The notes under the pieces are model-generated. The model worked only from the letters and a program-made list of their open reading frames with translations, did not search any database and was not told the origin of the DNA. 64,000 nucleotides of DNA from an uncultured Phocaeicola sp. (GTDB lineage Bacteria > Bacteroidota > Bacteroidia > Bacteroidales > Bacteroidaceae): NCBI GenBank assembly GCA_948566455.1, contig CAOYQO010000008.1, positions 62,001-126,000 on the forward strand, in the 5' to 3' direction. Positions 17,874-26,116 of the stretch are shown here, in pieces; within the stretch, counting starts at the first letter, position 1; every line of letters begins with the position of its first letter. Made by a program: the position numbers and the translations under genes.

Positions 17874-17889
17874 ACAAACGTCGTGCCAA
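17874..17889 (-). promoter_or_regulatory. Sigma-54-like -24/-12 promoter of dnaK
   Basis: Reads TTGGCACGACGTTTGT on the minus strand. Against the sigma-54 consensus YTGGCACGNNNNTTGC only the last base differs. The predicted start is ~12 nt downstream, leaving a leader of ~60 nt. The usual Bacteroides boxes are not present at proper spacing. The rest of the gap 17803-18134 holds the direct repeats and hairpin listed next. Confidence 0.55.
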
Positions 17890-17918
17890 AATGTTCAGAG
17901 AGGTTGTAATTTTATAGG

Positions 17919-17947
17919 TTGGCAGAAAGGCTGTCAGTTTGGCAGAA
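17919..17947. promoter_or_regulatory. Direct repeats upstream of dnaK, possible activator site
   Basis: TTGGCAGAA occurs at 17919-17927 and again at 17939-17947 (20-bp spacing, about two helical turns), with CTGTCAG between them. They lie 30-75 bp upstream of the -24 element, where an activator could bind. Confidence 0.4.
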
Positions 17948-18040
17948 TACACCCCCGTTTTTCTGTCGAAAATTACCATTTGTTAATCGCTCCTTCAGAT
18001 AAAAGCACTACTTTTGTCGACGAAAAAACTAAAAGCTACA

Positions 18041-18126
18041 AGTTACGAGCTACGAGCTACGAGCTACAAGTGCCTTTCAGCATCATAGCGCAGCCACTCG
18101 TAGCTCGTAGCCTGTAGCTTGTAACT
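18041..18126. repeat. Long hairpin with GAGCTAC word-repeat arms (H1)
   Basis: The 32-nt arms (18041-18072 and 18095-18126) pair with 3-4 mismatches. They are built from the 7-mer GAGCTAC or variants repeated about four times. The 22-nt loop contains ATAGCGCAGCC, shared in part with the loops at 40776-40801 and 54219-54242. It ends 9 bp before the MATE start codon. Confidence 0.85.
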
Positions 18127-18134
18127 AATATAAT

Positions 18135-19568
18135 ATGGAAAGAGATAACATTGATTTTAAAAACACAGACATCGGGGCACTGTTCCGCAAACTATTGCTC
18201 CCTACCGTACTGGGAATGATATTTTCTGCATTATTTGTCATTACGGACGGAATATTCGTTGGAAAAGGTATCGGCGGTGATGCCCTGGCGGCAGTAAACA
18301 TAGTAGCTCCACTCTGGTTATTCTCCACTGGTGTTGGATTAATGTTTGGTGTAGGGGCATCTGTTGTGGCATCTATTCATCTATCACACGGAAAAGTAAA
18401 AGCTGCCCGCATCAATATCACACAGTCTATAGCTGTATCTTCACTATTGCTGATAGGCACCTCTACATTATTTTGTTCATTTGCTCCACAGGTAGTGCAT
18501 CTTTTAGGTGGTTCCGAACGCCTGGCTCCACTGGCTATAGAGTATATGCTGTGGTTTGTTCCATTCTCGGTATTTACCGCCCTGCTTAATTCGGGAATGT
18601 TTTTCCTGCGTCTGGACGGTTCACCCAACTTTGCTATGATGTGCAATGTGGTGGCTGCCATTCTGAATATCATTCTCGATTACCTCTTTATCTTCCCTTT
18701 CGGATGGGGTATGTTCGGTGCAGCCATAGCCAGCGCTATCGGTACTACAGTGGGTGCATTGATAATAGTCATCTACCTTTCCCGTCGCAAATGTGCCTTA
18801 CGCTTTTACCCTGTAAAACTCACTCGTAAAAGTATGCAGCTGACCCGCCGTAACATAGGATACATGTGCCGTCTGGGGTCTTCTGCATTCCTGTGCGAAG
18901 TAGCTATTGCCTGTATGATGTTCGTCGGCAACATCGTATTTATCCATTATTTGCAGGAAGAAGGTGTAGCAGCGTTCAGCATCGCATGTTACTTCTTTCC
19001 TATTATATTTATGGTGTACAATGCCATTGCACAATCTGCCCAGCCCATTATCAGCTATAACCACGGACTACATGAAACAGCTCGCGTCCGCCGTGCCTAC
19101 TTGCTGGCGCTGAAAACAGCTGTCGGTTGCGGTACTATTTTTGCCTTCATAACCGCCCTGTTCAGCTCAGAGATTGTTTCCATGTTCATCGACCGCAGTT
19201 ATCCGGCCTATGAGATAGCCAGTAAGGGGCTTCCTTTGTATGCTACCGGCTTCATTTTCTTTGCCATCAATATCGTATCTATCGGATATTTCCAAAGTGT
19301 GGAACGGGCACGCTATGCCACTATCATTACCTTATTACGCGGGTTCGTCCTACTAACGGCCTGCTTCTTTGGACTTCCCCTGCTCTTTGGTAATCCGAGT
19401 ATTTGGCTGGCAACTCCCTTAGCAGAGTTACTAACCACCCTTTTCATTCTTATCATTTATATAAAAGCGAAAAGGGAGCGCAAAAAAAATATAGTATCTT
19501 TGCCACATGGAAACGATGATAAAGAAATTTTGCCAAAGATACAGACTTCCGGAAAAAAGCCTGCATGA
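18135..19568 (+). CDS. MATE-family efflux transporter
   Basis: 477 residues with about 12 membrane helices. The MATE pattern is clear: IGALFRKLLLPTVLGMI at the N terminus, FVITDGIFVGKGIG, APLWLFSTGVGLMFGVGAS, and AQSAQPIISYNHG at the start of the second half. Exports cationic drugs or metabolites in exchange for Na+ or H+; the substrate is unknown. The start is 9 bp after a strong hairpin, so initiation must cope with that structure. The 3' end overlaps the following crp pseudogene by 62 bp. Confidence 0.93.
   Translation: MERDNIDFKNTDIGALFRKLLLPTVLGMIFSALFVITDGIFVGKGIGGDALAAVNIVAPLWLFSTGVGLMFGVGASVVASIHLSHGKVKAARINITQSIAVSSLLLIGTSTLFCSFAPQVVHLLGGSERLAPLAIEYMLWFVPFSVFTALLNSGMFFLRLDGSPNFAMMCNVVAAILNIILDYLFIFPFGWGMFGAAIASAIGTTVGALIIVIYLSRRKCALRFYPVKLTRKSMQLTRRNIGYMCRLGSSAFLCEVAIACMMFVGNIVFIHYLQEEGVAAFSIACYFFPIIFMVYNAIAQSAQPIISYNHGLHETARVRRAYLLALKTAVGCGTIFAFITALFSSEIVSMFIDRSYPAYEIASKGLPLYATGFIFFAINIVSIGYFQSVERARYATIITLLRGFVLLTACFFGLPLLFGNPSIWLATPLAELLTTLFILIIYIKAKRERKKNIVSLPHGNDDKEILPKIQTSGKKPA
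19495..19502 (+). promoter_or_regulatory. -7 element inside the MATE gene, just before the crp pseudogene
   Basis: TATCTTTG followed by CC is an exact TAnnTTTG box. It lies only 5 bp before the ATG at 19507. Transcription would start around 19509, so translation from the ATG at 19516 (MIKKF...) or a near-leaderless mRNA is implied. Confidence 0.45.
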
Positions 19569-20082
19569 ACTTTTGTCACACATGACAGAATATCATTTCG
19601 GCAAAGGAGAGTTAATAGTGAAAGAGGGAGAACGGAATACCAACTTCTACATTCTTAAGAAAGGTATTTGGCGTGCTTATTATATGATAGACGGAACAGA
19701 AAGTTCTCTCTGGTTTGCCGGAACAGGTGAAATAGCCTTTTCATCCTAGGGATATGTCAATAATGAAATTTCACAGGTAAACATCGAATCTGTGAATAAA
19801 AGTACTGCTTACTGTATTGCCAAACCGGATTTAGAAGAGCTCTTCAATAGTTCCATAGAGTTATCCAACTTCGGTCGGAAAATCTTTGAACAGGAAATTC
19901 TATTCATTGACAGCTACACATTGTCATATGGTACTCCAAGTGCCACAGAGCGTTATCTAACCTTGATGGAAGAGAACCCGGAATTATTGCAATATGTTCC
20001 ATTGAAACACCTGGCATCGTATCTATACATTACTCCACAGTCATTGAGCAGAATACGGGCAGGATTAAAAAGAAGAAGATAA
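19507..20082 (+). pseudogene. Crp/Fnr-family regulator broken by an amber codon
   Basis: One frame runs through the whole gene (192 codons) except for TAG at 19747-19749. Before it: a cNMP-binding-like beta-roll (FGKGELIVKEGERNTNFYIL, GIWRAYYMI, SLWFAGTGEIAFSS). After it: GYVNNEISQVNIESVN and an HTH (LASYLYITPQSLSRIRAGL). The intact paralogue at 20270 aligns across the stop (SMKSYVSN versus SS-stop-GYVNN). A single base change (TGG, AAG or CAG to TAG) explains the lesion. The rest of the sequence is well preserved, so the mutation is probably recent, a sequencing error, or suppressed. Confidence 0.85.
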
Positions 20083-20130
20083 CCCCATAGGGCCATTATA
20101 GGTTTAACCACTTCTTCACCCTATCAACTC

Positions 20131-20229
20131 CATACCCGAACCGTATCAAGTCCGTACCTGCTCCGTACATTCTCCACTCAGAGGTACCTTTATACGGAGA
20201 AGGTACGGACTTGATATGTTTCAGGTATG
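20131..20229. repeat. Long imperfect hairpin between the two crp genes (H7)
   Basis: A core of 24 bp (20144-20167 with 20193-20216) has one mismatch and a 25-nt loop. It extends outward through 20131-20140 pairing with 20220-20229 (one mismatch). Arms use repeated TCCGTAC and CTCCGTA words. It fills the space between the crp pseudogene and the intact crp gene, and may terminate one transcript or act as an operator. Confidence 0.85.
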
Positions 20230-20269
20230 AATCGGACACCATGAAAAAAAGATATAAAACAGTACTCAT

Positions 20270-20833
20270 ATGGATATAAATCAGATTATTGATCATATAG
20301 GCAAACTCCCGGAAGCGTCAAAGAATACGCTAAAAGAGATTATTTCTGAGGTTACTTATCCCAAAGGACACATTTTATTTAAAGCAGATAAAGTGGAAAC
20401 CAAGGTATATTTCATCAAGAAAGGTATTGTCCGCGCTTATACAGAGTTAGCTGACAACGAGATTACATTCTGGTTCGGACGTGAAGGCGACACAGTAGTT
20501 TCAATGAAAAGCTATGTATCCAACCAAAGAGGCTATGAAAATATAGAGCTTCTGGAAGAATGTGAACTATATGAAATGAAGAAACAATCCTTGCATGAAC
20601 TATTCGGCAAAGACATACACATTGCTAATTGGGGAAGAGAATTTGCAGAACAGGAACTGCTAAAAACAGAGGAAAGATTTATCGGCAGACAATTCAAAAC
20701 ATCTCTGGAACGTTATAGGGACCTGATGAATCACACTCCTGATCTGTTGCAAAGAGTACAATTAGGCTATATAGCTTCTTATCTTGGCATCACCCAAGTC
20801 AGTTTAAGCCGTATCCGGGCCAAATTCAGGTAA
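20270..20833 (+). CDS. Crp/Fnr-family transcriptional regulator
   Basis: 187 residues. A cNMP-binding-like beta-roll (~15-115) has YPKGHILFKADKVETKVYFI and GIVRAYTEL. A C-terminal HTH contains YIASYLGITQVSLSRIRAKF. The family fold is that of cAMP receptor protein, but the phosphate-binding signature of true cAMP binders is not obvious, so the effector is unknown. It lies 71 bp upstream of the SMR exporter and may control it (inference). Paralogue of the pseudogene before it. Confidence 0.9.
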   Translation: MDINQIIDHIGKLPEASKNTLKEIISEVTYPKGHILFKADKVETKVYFIKKGIVRAYTELADNEITFWFGREGDTVVSMKSYVSNQRGYENIELLEECELYEMKKQSLHELFGKDIHIANWGREFAEQELLKTEERFIGRQFKTSLERYRDLMNHTPDLLQRVQLGYIASYLGITQVSLSRIRAKFR

Positions 20834-20904
20834 ATCACTTTTTATCATTTGTTAAATAACAAATCAAAACAATTCATGAACTTTGCACACAAAAAATAAA
20901 AGTT

Positions 20905-21231
20905 ATGAGTTGGATATATTTGATTGTAGCCGGGTTGTTCGAAGTAGCATTTACATCGTGCATGGGCAAAGTAAAAGAAACAACAGGCAGTGAAATGTAC
21001 TGGTGGTTCACCGGTTTCTTAGTATCTATGAGTATCAGTATGTTTTTACTGATAAAAGCAACACAAGCCCTGCCCATTGGTACGGCTTATGCAGTGTGGA
21101 CGGGAATAGGTGCAATGGGAACTGTATTAGCAGGCATACTGATATTCAAAGAGCCTGCTACCGTATGGAGATTACTTTTCATTGTAACGTTGATCGGTTC
21201 GATCATCGGTTTAAAAGTTGTTTCTCATTAA
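20905..21231 (+). CDS. SMR-family exporter, SugE/Gdx-like
   Basis: 108 residues, four membrane helices, standard SMR length. E13 in helix 1 (GLFEVAF) is the coupling glutamate. TAYAVWTGIGAMGT and the C-terminal GSIIGLKVVS fit the SugE/Gdx (guanidinium exporter) branch better than EmrE/QacE. It would work as an antiparallel dimer exchanging substrate for protons. Preceded by the crp gene and followed by a strong terminator. Confidence 0.92.
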   Translation: MSWIYLIVAGLFEVAFTSCMGKVKETTGSEMYWWFTGFLVSMSISMFLLIKATQALPIGTAYAVWTGIGAMGTVLAGILIFKEPATVWRLLFIVTLIGSIIGLKVVSH

Positions 21232-21236
21232 AACTA

Positions 21237-21275
21237 AAAAACGGGATGTCAATATCTAATTGACATCCCGTTTTT
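21237..21275. terminator. Terminator between SMR and META genes
   Basis: A perfect 16-bp stem (21237-21252 with 21260-21275) and a 7-nt loop, with A5 on one side and T5 on the other. It serves both convergent genes. Confidence 0.92.
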
Positions 21276-21295
21276 CTGTATTCTGTTTTCTCGGA

Positions 21296-22081
21296 TTACT
21301 TCTTAACCAACACCATCACCAGCGTATTGTCTGCATCATAAAGTCCGATGCCACCGCCTGCCAATTTACCAAAAGACTTTACTTCATTCAATGCTTTCAT
21401 CACACGGCCTTCCACTTCCATATCCGGACAAGCCATCATCGTACTGATAAGCTGCGGGAAAGAGATAGCATTCTCATTATCTGCAACAAATCCACCGTTA
21501 ATAAGATTACAACCGGCATTACCGTGTATTCTCTTCTCCGAAAGATTAAATTCAATGAACGGTTGCTTCTCCATGCCTTCGGGAATGGCCTGGCCACCGG
21601 CTTCAGAAATCATCCACTTACCACTCAAATCTGATAATTTCACTGTAGGGGTTTTCTTTTGTAATACAATAATAGGGCGATTGGACGAACCGCACAAGGC
21701 TATATTCTCCTTGCCCAGTTTTTTATATTTCTTCACTTGTCCTAAAGCAGACAAAACGTTTTGTTCCAGGGTCATATCCGGACAAGCCATGCGTGTGCTT
21801 GCCATGGCACCGAGATCGATTGTACCGGGTTTAGCATTCACATCAAACGAACCCATCATACGATTGCAACCACTGTTACCGAATACTTTTCCGGTATTTG
21901 TATCAAAACCGATAAAAGGGAATTCCTGATTAGGAGCAGGCACTACAGCAGCACCATTTATTTCAATAATATTCCATTCACCATTAATGGAAGATAATGT
22001 CGCAGCATCCTTGGACGAGCGACAAGATGACAGAGCTACCAAAGCCCCTGCCATACAGAGAGAAACTAAAACTTTCTTCAT
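21296..22081 (-). CDS. Lipoprotein with two META domains (HslJ-like)
   Basis: 261 residues. A lipoprotein signal ends LSSC (C19). Two META domains follow (~30-140 and ~148-258), each with a GNSGCNRMMGSF or GNAGCNLINGGF motif and a STRMACPDM or STMMACPDM motif. The tandem copies show internal duplication. META proteins are linked to heat-shock or stress tolerance (E. coli HslJ, novobiocin resistance), without a defined reaction. Monogenic and convergent with the SMR gene. Confidence 0.92.
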   Translation of the reverse strand: MKKVLVSLCMAGALVALSSCRSSKDAATLSSINGEWNIIEINGAAVVPAPNQEFPFIGFDTNTGKVFGNSGCNRMMGSFDVNAKPGTIDLGAMASTRMACPDMTLEQNVLSALGQVKKYKKLGKENIALCGSSNRPIIVLQKKTPTVKLSDLSGKWMISEAGGQAIPEGMEKQPFIEFNLSEKRIHGNAGCNLINGGFVADNENAISFPQLISTMMACPDMEVEGRVMKALNEVKSFGKLAGGGIGLYDADNTLVMVLVKK

Positions 22082-22218
22082 TGTTATTCGTTGTTTAAGT
22101 TAATTTTGCGGGGCAAATATATACAAAATAACCCAAATACAAGCAGTTTGTTTAGAAATAGAAGCTTTTTTTGAAAAGTATTTAGTGGGATTTTAATGTT
22201 TATCTGCGAATTAAATCC

Positions 22219-22226
22219 TATATTTG
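22219..22226 (+). promoter_or_regulatory. Promoter -7 element for the polyamine gene
   Basis: TATATTTG followed by C is an exact match to TAnnTTTG. It implies a 5' leader of ~110 nt before the ATG at 22346. Confidence 0.6.
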
Positions 22227-22244
22227 CTCACCATAAAAAAAGAG

Positions 22245-22302
22245 GTTCCCTGATGAGGGAAACGTACTTTTTATCATGAAATGGAGACGGAAAGATTCCG
22301 TC
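22245..22302 (+). promoter_or_regulatory. Two-hairpin 5' leader of the polyamine gene
   Basis: The first hairpin pairs GTTCCCT (22245-22251) with AGGGAAAC (22256-22263, one bulge) and is followed by ACTTTTTATC, like a terminator. The second pairs GACGGAA (22286-22292) with TTCCGTC (22296-22302). A terminator-like leader in front of a polyamine gene could be an attenuator. No riboswitch class is recognised. Confidence 0.4.
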
Positions 22303-22345
22303 CTTTAGTTTATAATTTGTAACTCGTAATTTGTTGTTAAAAGAA

Positions 22346-23539
22346 ATGGGTAAAGTTCTTATTATCGGTGCAGGCGGTGTAGGTACCGTCGTTGCGCACA
22401 AGGTGGCTCAAAATCCGGATGTATTCACTGAGATTATGATTGCCAGCCGCACAAAGTCCAAATGCGACGCTATCGTAAAAGCAATCGGTAACCCTAACAT
22501 CCGGACCGCACAGGTGGATGCCGACAATGTGGATGAACTGGTAGCTCTCTTTAATAGCTTCAAACCCGAAATTGTCATAAACGTAGCACTCCCTTATCAG
22601 GATCTTACCATTATGGAAGCTTGCCTCAAAAGTGGAGTTAATTACCTGGACACTGCCAACTATGAACCGAAAGATGTGGCTCACTTTGAATACAGTTGGC
22701 AATGGGCATACAAGAAACATTTTGAGGATGCCGGACTGACCGCTATCCTGGGTTGCGGTTTCGACCCGGGTGTAAGTGGTATTTATACTGCCTACGCCGC
22801 CAAGCATTATTTTGATGAAATGCAGTATCTGGATATTGTAGACTGTAATGCGGGCAATCATCACAAGGCATTTGCCACGAATTTCAATCCGGAAATCAAC
22901 ATCCGTGAGATCACACAGAACGGACGTTATTACGAAAATGGAGAATGGGTAACTACTCAACCTCTGGAAATCCATAAAGATCTGACATACCCGAATATCG
23001 GGCCACGTGACTCTTATCTTTTATATCACGAAGAACTGGAATCTTTGGTGAAAAACTTCCCAACCATTAAACGTGCACGTTTCTGGATGACTTTCGGTCA
23101 GGAATATCTGACTCATCTGCGAGTAATCCAAAATATTGGTATGGCGCGCATCGACGAAGTGGATTATAACGGAGTGAAGATTGTTCCGTTGCAATTCCTG
23201 AAAGCCGTATTGCCCAACCCGCAAGACCTGGGCGAAAATTACGAAGGAGAAACCTCCATCGGTTGCCGTATCCGTGGTCTGAAAGATGGTAAAGAACGCA
23301 CTTACTATGTTTACAATAATTGCAGCCATCAGGAAGCCTATAAGGAAACCGGCATGCAAGGAGTTAGCTATACAACAGGTGTTCCTGCCATGATAGGTGC
23401 CATGATGTTCCTCAAAGGACTATGGAAGAAGCCGGGGGTATGGAACGTGGAAGAGTTTAATCCGGACCCGTTCATGGAACAACTAAACAAACAAGGATTG
23501 CCGTGGCATGAGGTGTTTGATAAAGATTTGGAAGTATAA
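22346..23539 (+). CDS. Carboxynorspermidine synthase (saccharopine dehydrogenase family)
   Basis: 397 residues. Reductively condenses aspartate semialdehyde with a diamine to carboxy(nor)spermidine, the alternative spermidine route used by Bacteroides. A Rossmann fold at the N terminus has VLIIGAGGVGTVVAHK. LGCGFDPGVSGIYTAYAAKH and the C-terminal NNCSHQEAY...GVPAMIGAMMF pattern fit this subgroup rather than true saccharopine dehydrogenase. The frame opens earlier at TTG, but the ATG at 22346 begins the Rossmann strand. First of three co-directional genes with bcp and recA. Confidence 0.9.
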   Translation: MGKVLIIGAGGVGTVVAHKVAQNPDVFTEIMIASRTKSKCDAIVKAIGNPNIRTAQVDADNVDELVALFNSFKPEIVINVALPYQDLTIMEACLKSGVNYLDTANYEPKDVAHFEYSWQWAYKKHFEDAGLTAILGCGFDPGVSGIYTAYAAKHYFDEMQYLDIVDCNAGNHHKAFATNFNPEINIREITQNGRYYENGEWVTTQPLEIHKDLTYPNIGPRDSYLLYHEELESLVKNFPTIKRARFWMTFGQEYLTHLRVIQNIGMARIDEVDYNGVKIVPLQFLKAVLPNPQDLGENYEGETSIGCRIRGLKDGKERTYYVYNNCSHQEAYKETGMQGVSYTTGVPAMIGAMMFLKGLWKKPGVWNVEEFNPDPFMEQLNKQGLPWHEVFDKDLEV

Positions 23540-23542
23540 ACT

Positions 23543-23619
23543 AAATGAAGAACTAGAAATGAAGAATTCAGCTGCACGGTGAAAGCATACCAAAAGGAAA
23601 TTCTTCATTCTTCATTTTT
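23543..23619. repeat. Word-repeat hairpin between the polyamine gene and bcp (H4)
   Basis: Arms are made of AAATGAAG/AAGAATT words (23543-23568) and their complements (23599-23619). The left arm carries a ~7-nt insertion. The 30-nt loop, read on the minus strand, contains ATGC, 11 nt, AGCT, like the loop at 40776-40801. Confidence 0.75.
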
Positions 23620-23635
23620 AATTTAATTATAGATT

Positions 23636-24082
23636 ATGCAAGTCGGAGATAAAGCGCCCGAAGTACTGGGCATCAATGAAAAAGGCGAAGAAATCCGCCT
23701 CAGCGACTATAAAGGAAAAAAGACAGTTCTTTATTTCTATCCTAAAGATATGACTTCGGGATGTACGGCACAGGCCTGCAACCTGCGTGATAACTATTCT
23801 GAGCTACGCAAAGCCGGTTACGAGGTAATTGGCGTAAGCGTGGATAATGAAAAGTCGCACCAGAAATTTATAGAGAAAAATAATCTACCTTTTCCACTGA
23901 TTGCAGATACGGACAAGAAACTCGTAGAACAGTTCGGAGTATGGGGAGAAAAGAGTATGTACGGACGTAAGTATATGGGTACTTTCCGCACCACCTTCAT
24001 TATAAACGAAGAAGGGGTGATAGAGCGGATTATCACGCCGAAGGAAGTAAAAACCAAAGACCACGCCGCACAAATCCTATAA
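23636..24082 (+). CDS. bcp: Thiol peroxidase of the BCP/PrxQ type
   Basis: Thioredoxin-dependent reduction of peroxides. 148 residues of AhpC/TSA fold. SGCTAQAC at 41-48 carries the peroxidatic cysteine C43 and the resolving cysteine C48, the two-Cys PrxQ arrangement. FRTTFIINEEGVI is the conserved strand before the C terminus. It lies between the polyamine gene and recA, separated from both by word-repeat hairpins. Confidence 0.95.
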   Translation: MQVGDKAPEVLGINEKGEEIRLSDYKGKKTVLYFYPKDMTSGCTAQACNLRDNYSELRKAGYEVIGVSVDNEKSHQKFIEKNNLPFPLIADTDKKLVEQFGVWGEKSMYGRKYMGTFRTTFIINEEGVIERIITPKEVKTKDHAAQIL

Positions 24083-24201
24083 TTTACGATTTGACTATTT
24101 ACGATTTACGATTAAAGGTAACTCTTGTAAGGTAAACGGAAATTCCAAATTGCTAAATAGACTAATTTAAATCGTAATTCGTAAATTTGTAAATCGTAAA
24201 T
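24082..24201. repeat. Word-repeat inverted repeat between bcp and recA (H5)
   Basis: 32-nt arms (24082-24113 and 24170-24201) pair at 27 of 32 positions. They are built from ATTTACGATT words. The loop is long (56 nt). A further TCGTAA-rich copy follows at 24213-24236, just before recA. Confidence 0.75.
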
Positions 24202-24243
24202 AAACTAATTTGAATCGTAATTCATAAAATCGTAAACATAAAG

Positions 24244-25281
24244 ATGGCAAAGAAAGACGAACTTAATTTTGAGAACGAAAATAAAATAGCACCAAGCGAA
24301 AAGCTGAAAGCTTTGCAGGCAGCTATGGACAAGATAGAAAAGAGCTTCGGCAAGGGTTCTATCATGAAAATGGGAGACGAAAGCGTCGAACAAGTAGAAG
24401 TAATCCCCACGGGCTCTATCGGACTGAATGTAGCACTCGGCGTTGGCGGCTATCCCCGCGGACGTATCATTGAAATTTATGGTCCGGAATCTTCCGGTAA
24501 AACGACTCTGGCTATCCATGCCATTGCCGAAGCACAAAAAGCAGGGGGCATTGCAGCATTCATTGATGCAGAACATGCATTCGACCGTTTCTATGCTGCC
24601 AAGTTGGGTGTAGATGTAGACAACCTATTGATTTCTCAACCTGACAACGGGGAACAAGCTCTGGAAATTGCAGAACAGCTGATCCGTTCTTCTGCAATCG
24701 ATATTATCGTTGTGGACTCTGTAGCTGCCCTGACTCCAAAAGCAGAAATCGAAGGTGACATGGGTGACAATAAGGTTGGTTTGCAGGCACGTTTGATGTC
24801 TCAGGCATTGCGTAAACTGACAGCAGCCGTAAGCAAGACACGTACCACATGTATCTTCATCAATCAGCTGCGTGAAAAGATTGGCGTTATGTTTGGTAAT
24901 CCTGAAACAACTACTGGTGGTAATGCCTTGAAGTTCTATGCTTCGGTACGTCTGGATATTCGCGGAAGCCAGGCTATCAAGAACGGTGACGAAGTATTAG
25001 GCAAGCAGACTAAAGTAAAAGTAGTAAAGAACAAAGTGGCACCTCCTTTCCGTAGAGCAGAATTTGATATCATGTTCGGTGAAGGTATTTCCCGCGCCGG
25101 TGAAATCATTGATTTGGGTGCAGATTTAGGTATCATCAAGAAAAGCGGTTCCTGGTTCAGCTATAATGAAACGAAACTGGCACAGGGACGTGATGCAGCC
25201 AAACAAGTGGTTGCCGATAATCCGGAATTGGCAGAAGAACTGGAAGGATTGATTTTTGAGGCACTTAGAAAGGACAAATAA
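24244..25281 (+). CDS. recA: Recombinase RecA
   Basis: 345 residues, full length. Walker A GPESSGKTT, Walker B region IIVVDSVAAL, loop L1 EGDMGDNKVGLQARLM, and loop L2 with GNALKFYASVRLDIR. ATP-dependent strand exchange and coprotease. No SOS-type (LexA) box is recognised upstream; the upstream space is filled by repeats. The start ATG follows AAACATAAAG. Confidence 0.99.
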   Translation: MAKKDELNFENENKIAPSEKLKALQAAMDKIEKSFGKGSIMKMGDESVEQVEVIPTGSIGLNVALGVGGYPRGRIIEIYGPESSGKTTLAIHAIAEAQKAGGIAAFIDAEHAFDRFYAAKLGVDVDNLLISQPDNGEQALEIAEQLIRSSAIDIIVVDSVAALTPKAEIEGDMGDNKVGLQARLMSQALRKLTAAVSKTRTTCIFINQLREKIGVMFGNPETTTGGNALKFYASVRLDIRGSQAIKNGDEVLGKQTKVKVVKNKVAPPFRRAEFDIMFGEGISRAGEIIDLGADLGIIKKSGSWFSYNETKLAQGRDAAKQVVADNPELAEELEGLIFEALRKDK

Positions 25282-25290
25282 TCTCACAAT

Positions 25291-25322
25291 AAAGGGGGAA
25301 CCGGAATCGGCTCCCCCTTTTC
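25291..25322 (+). terminator. recA terminator
   Basis: A 9-bp outer stem (25291-25299 with 25312-25320) around an inner CCG/CGG pair, followed by TT. It lies 10 bp after the recA stop. Confidence 0.85.
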
Positions 25323-25354
25323 AACAAACTATTTACACCTATCAGCAGATGGCC

Positions 25355-26116
25355 TCATTCCAAGTCTTCCAAACGCTTTTCCAGCATCTCCATGCTTTCC
25401 TCAAATCGTTTCCAGGTATCGGCATCCATCTGTTTCTTTAAATATTCGCTATCTTTCAACTTACCTAAGTCTTTCAAACTCTTCAATCCTTTCAGGCTTT
25501 CCAGGCTTTTTAAGTTTTCCAGACTCTTTAAACCTTCCAAGCCTTGTAAACCCTCTAATCCTTGCAGACCATTCAAAACGCCCAAATCGGCCAAATCAAG
25601 AGTACCATCTACGATACGATATACATTCCCTCCCTCATTCATACTTGTATTCTGATACATCATGATATTCTGAATATCCTTTAAAGTCATTTCGCCTTCC
25701 AGATAAACAAACTTCAAGTTGGCAGCACCATCAATAATCATAATCAGCTCTTTTACTTTATCCCCTTTCCTATTGATATAAAATTCGGAACTGGATACGG
25801 TGCCTTTCTGCTTCATCAGCAACTCATACTTAGAGGACTGCACCAATGCACGCAAATCCTTACGCATGTCTTTCTTGATATTGCTATCCATCGTAGAAAG
25901 AATCTGCACACAATCCAATTTACCGGATACCTTTCCTATATAGATATCTTTCGTGAACAGGTTAGGATTCATTTCAATCATCGCCTTTGAGATATAAACG
26001 GAGGAGACGCCCTTCATATCATTGTAGGTGTTGAATATATTTTTCTGCGCCTGGCAGAGCAGGGGTAACATCAGCAACACACCTGCCAATAAAATCTTGT
26101 TGAGTTTCATAATCAT
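25355..26116 (-). CDS. DUF4252 protein with a Leu-every-third-residue repeat tail
   Basis: 253 residues with a signal peptide (~1-24, ending CQAQ). A DUF4252 domain (~30-165) is followed by about 13 tripeptides of the form xLx (GLQ, GLE, GLK, SLE, NLK...) at ~178-217. A charged helix (EESMEMLEKRLEDLE) ends the protein. The ORF can start at either of two ATGs (MIMK or MK). Third gene of an ECF operon: it abuts the anti-sigma gene. Function unknown; the operon suggests an envelope-stress or periplasmic role. Confidence 0.85.
   Translation of the reverse strand: MIMKLNKILLAGVLLMLPLLCQAQKNIFNTYNDMKGVSSVYISKAMIEMNPNLFTKDIYIGKVSGKLDCVQILSTMDSNIKKDMRKDLRALVQSSKYELLMKQKGTVSSSEFYINRKGDKVKELIMIIDGAANLKFVYLEGEMTLKDIQNIMMYQNTSMNEGGNVYRIVDGTLDLADLGVLNGLQGLEGLQGLEGLKSLENLKSLESLKGLKSLKDLGKLKDSEYLKKQMDADTWKRFEESMEMLEKRLEDLE

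Noticed and set aside
17803..18134. CIRCE/HrcA operator upstream of dnaK
   Set aside because: The characteristic TTAGCACTC-N9-GAGTGCTAA inverted repeat is not present.
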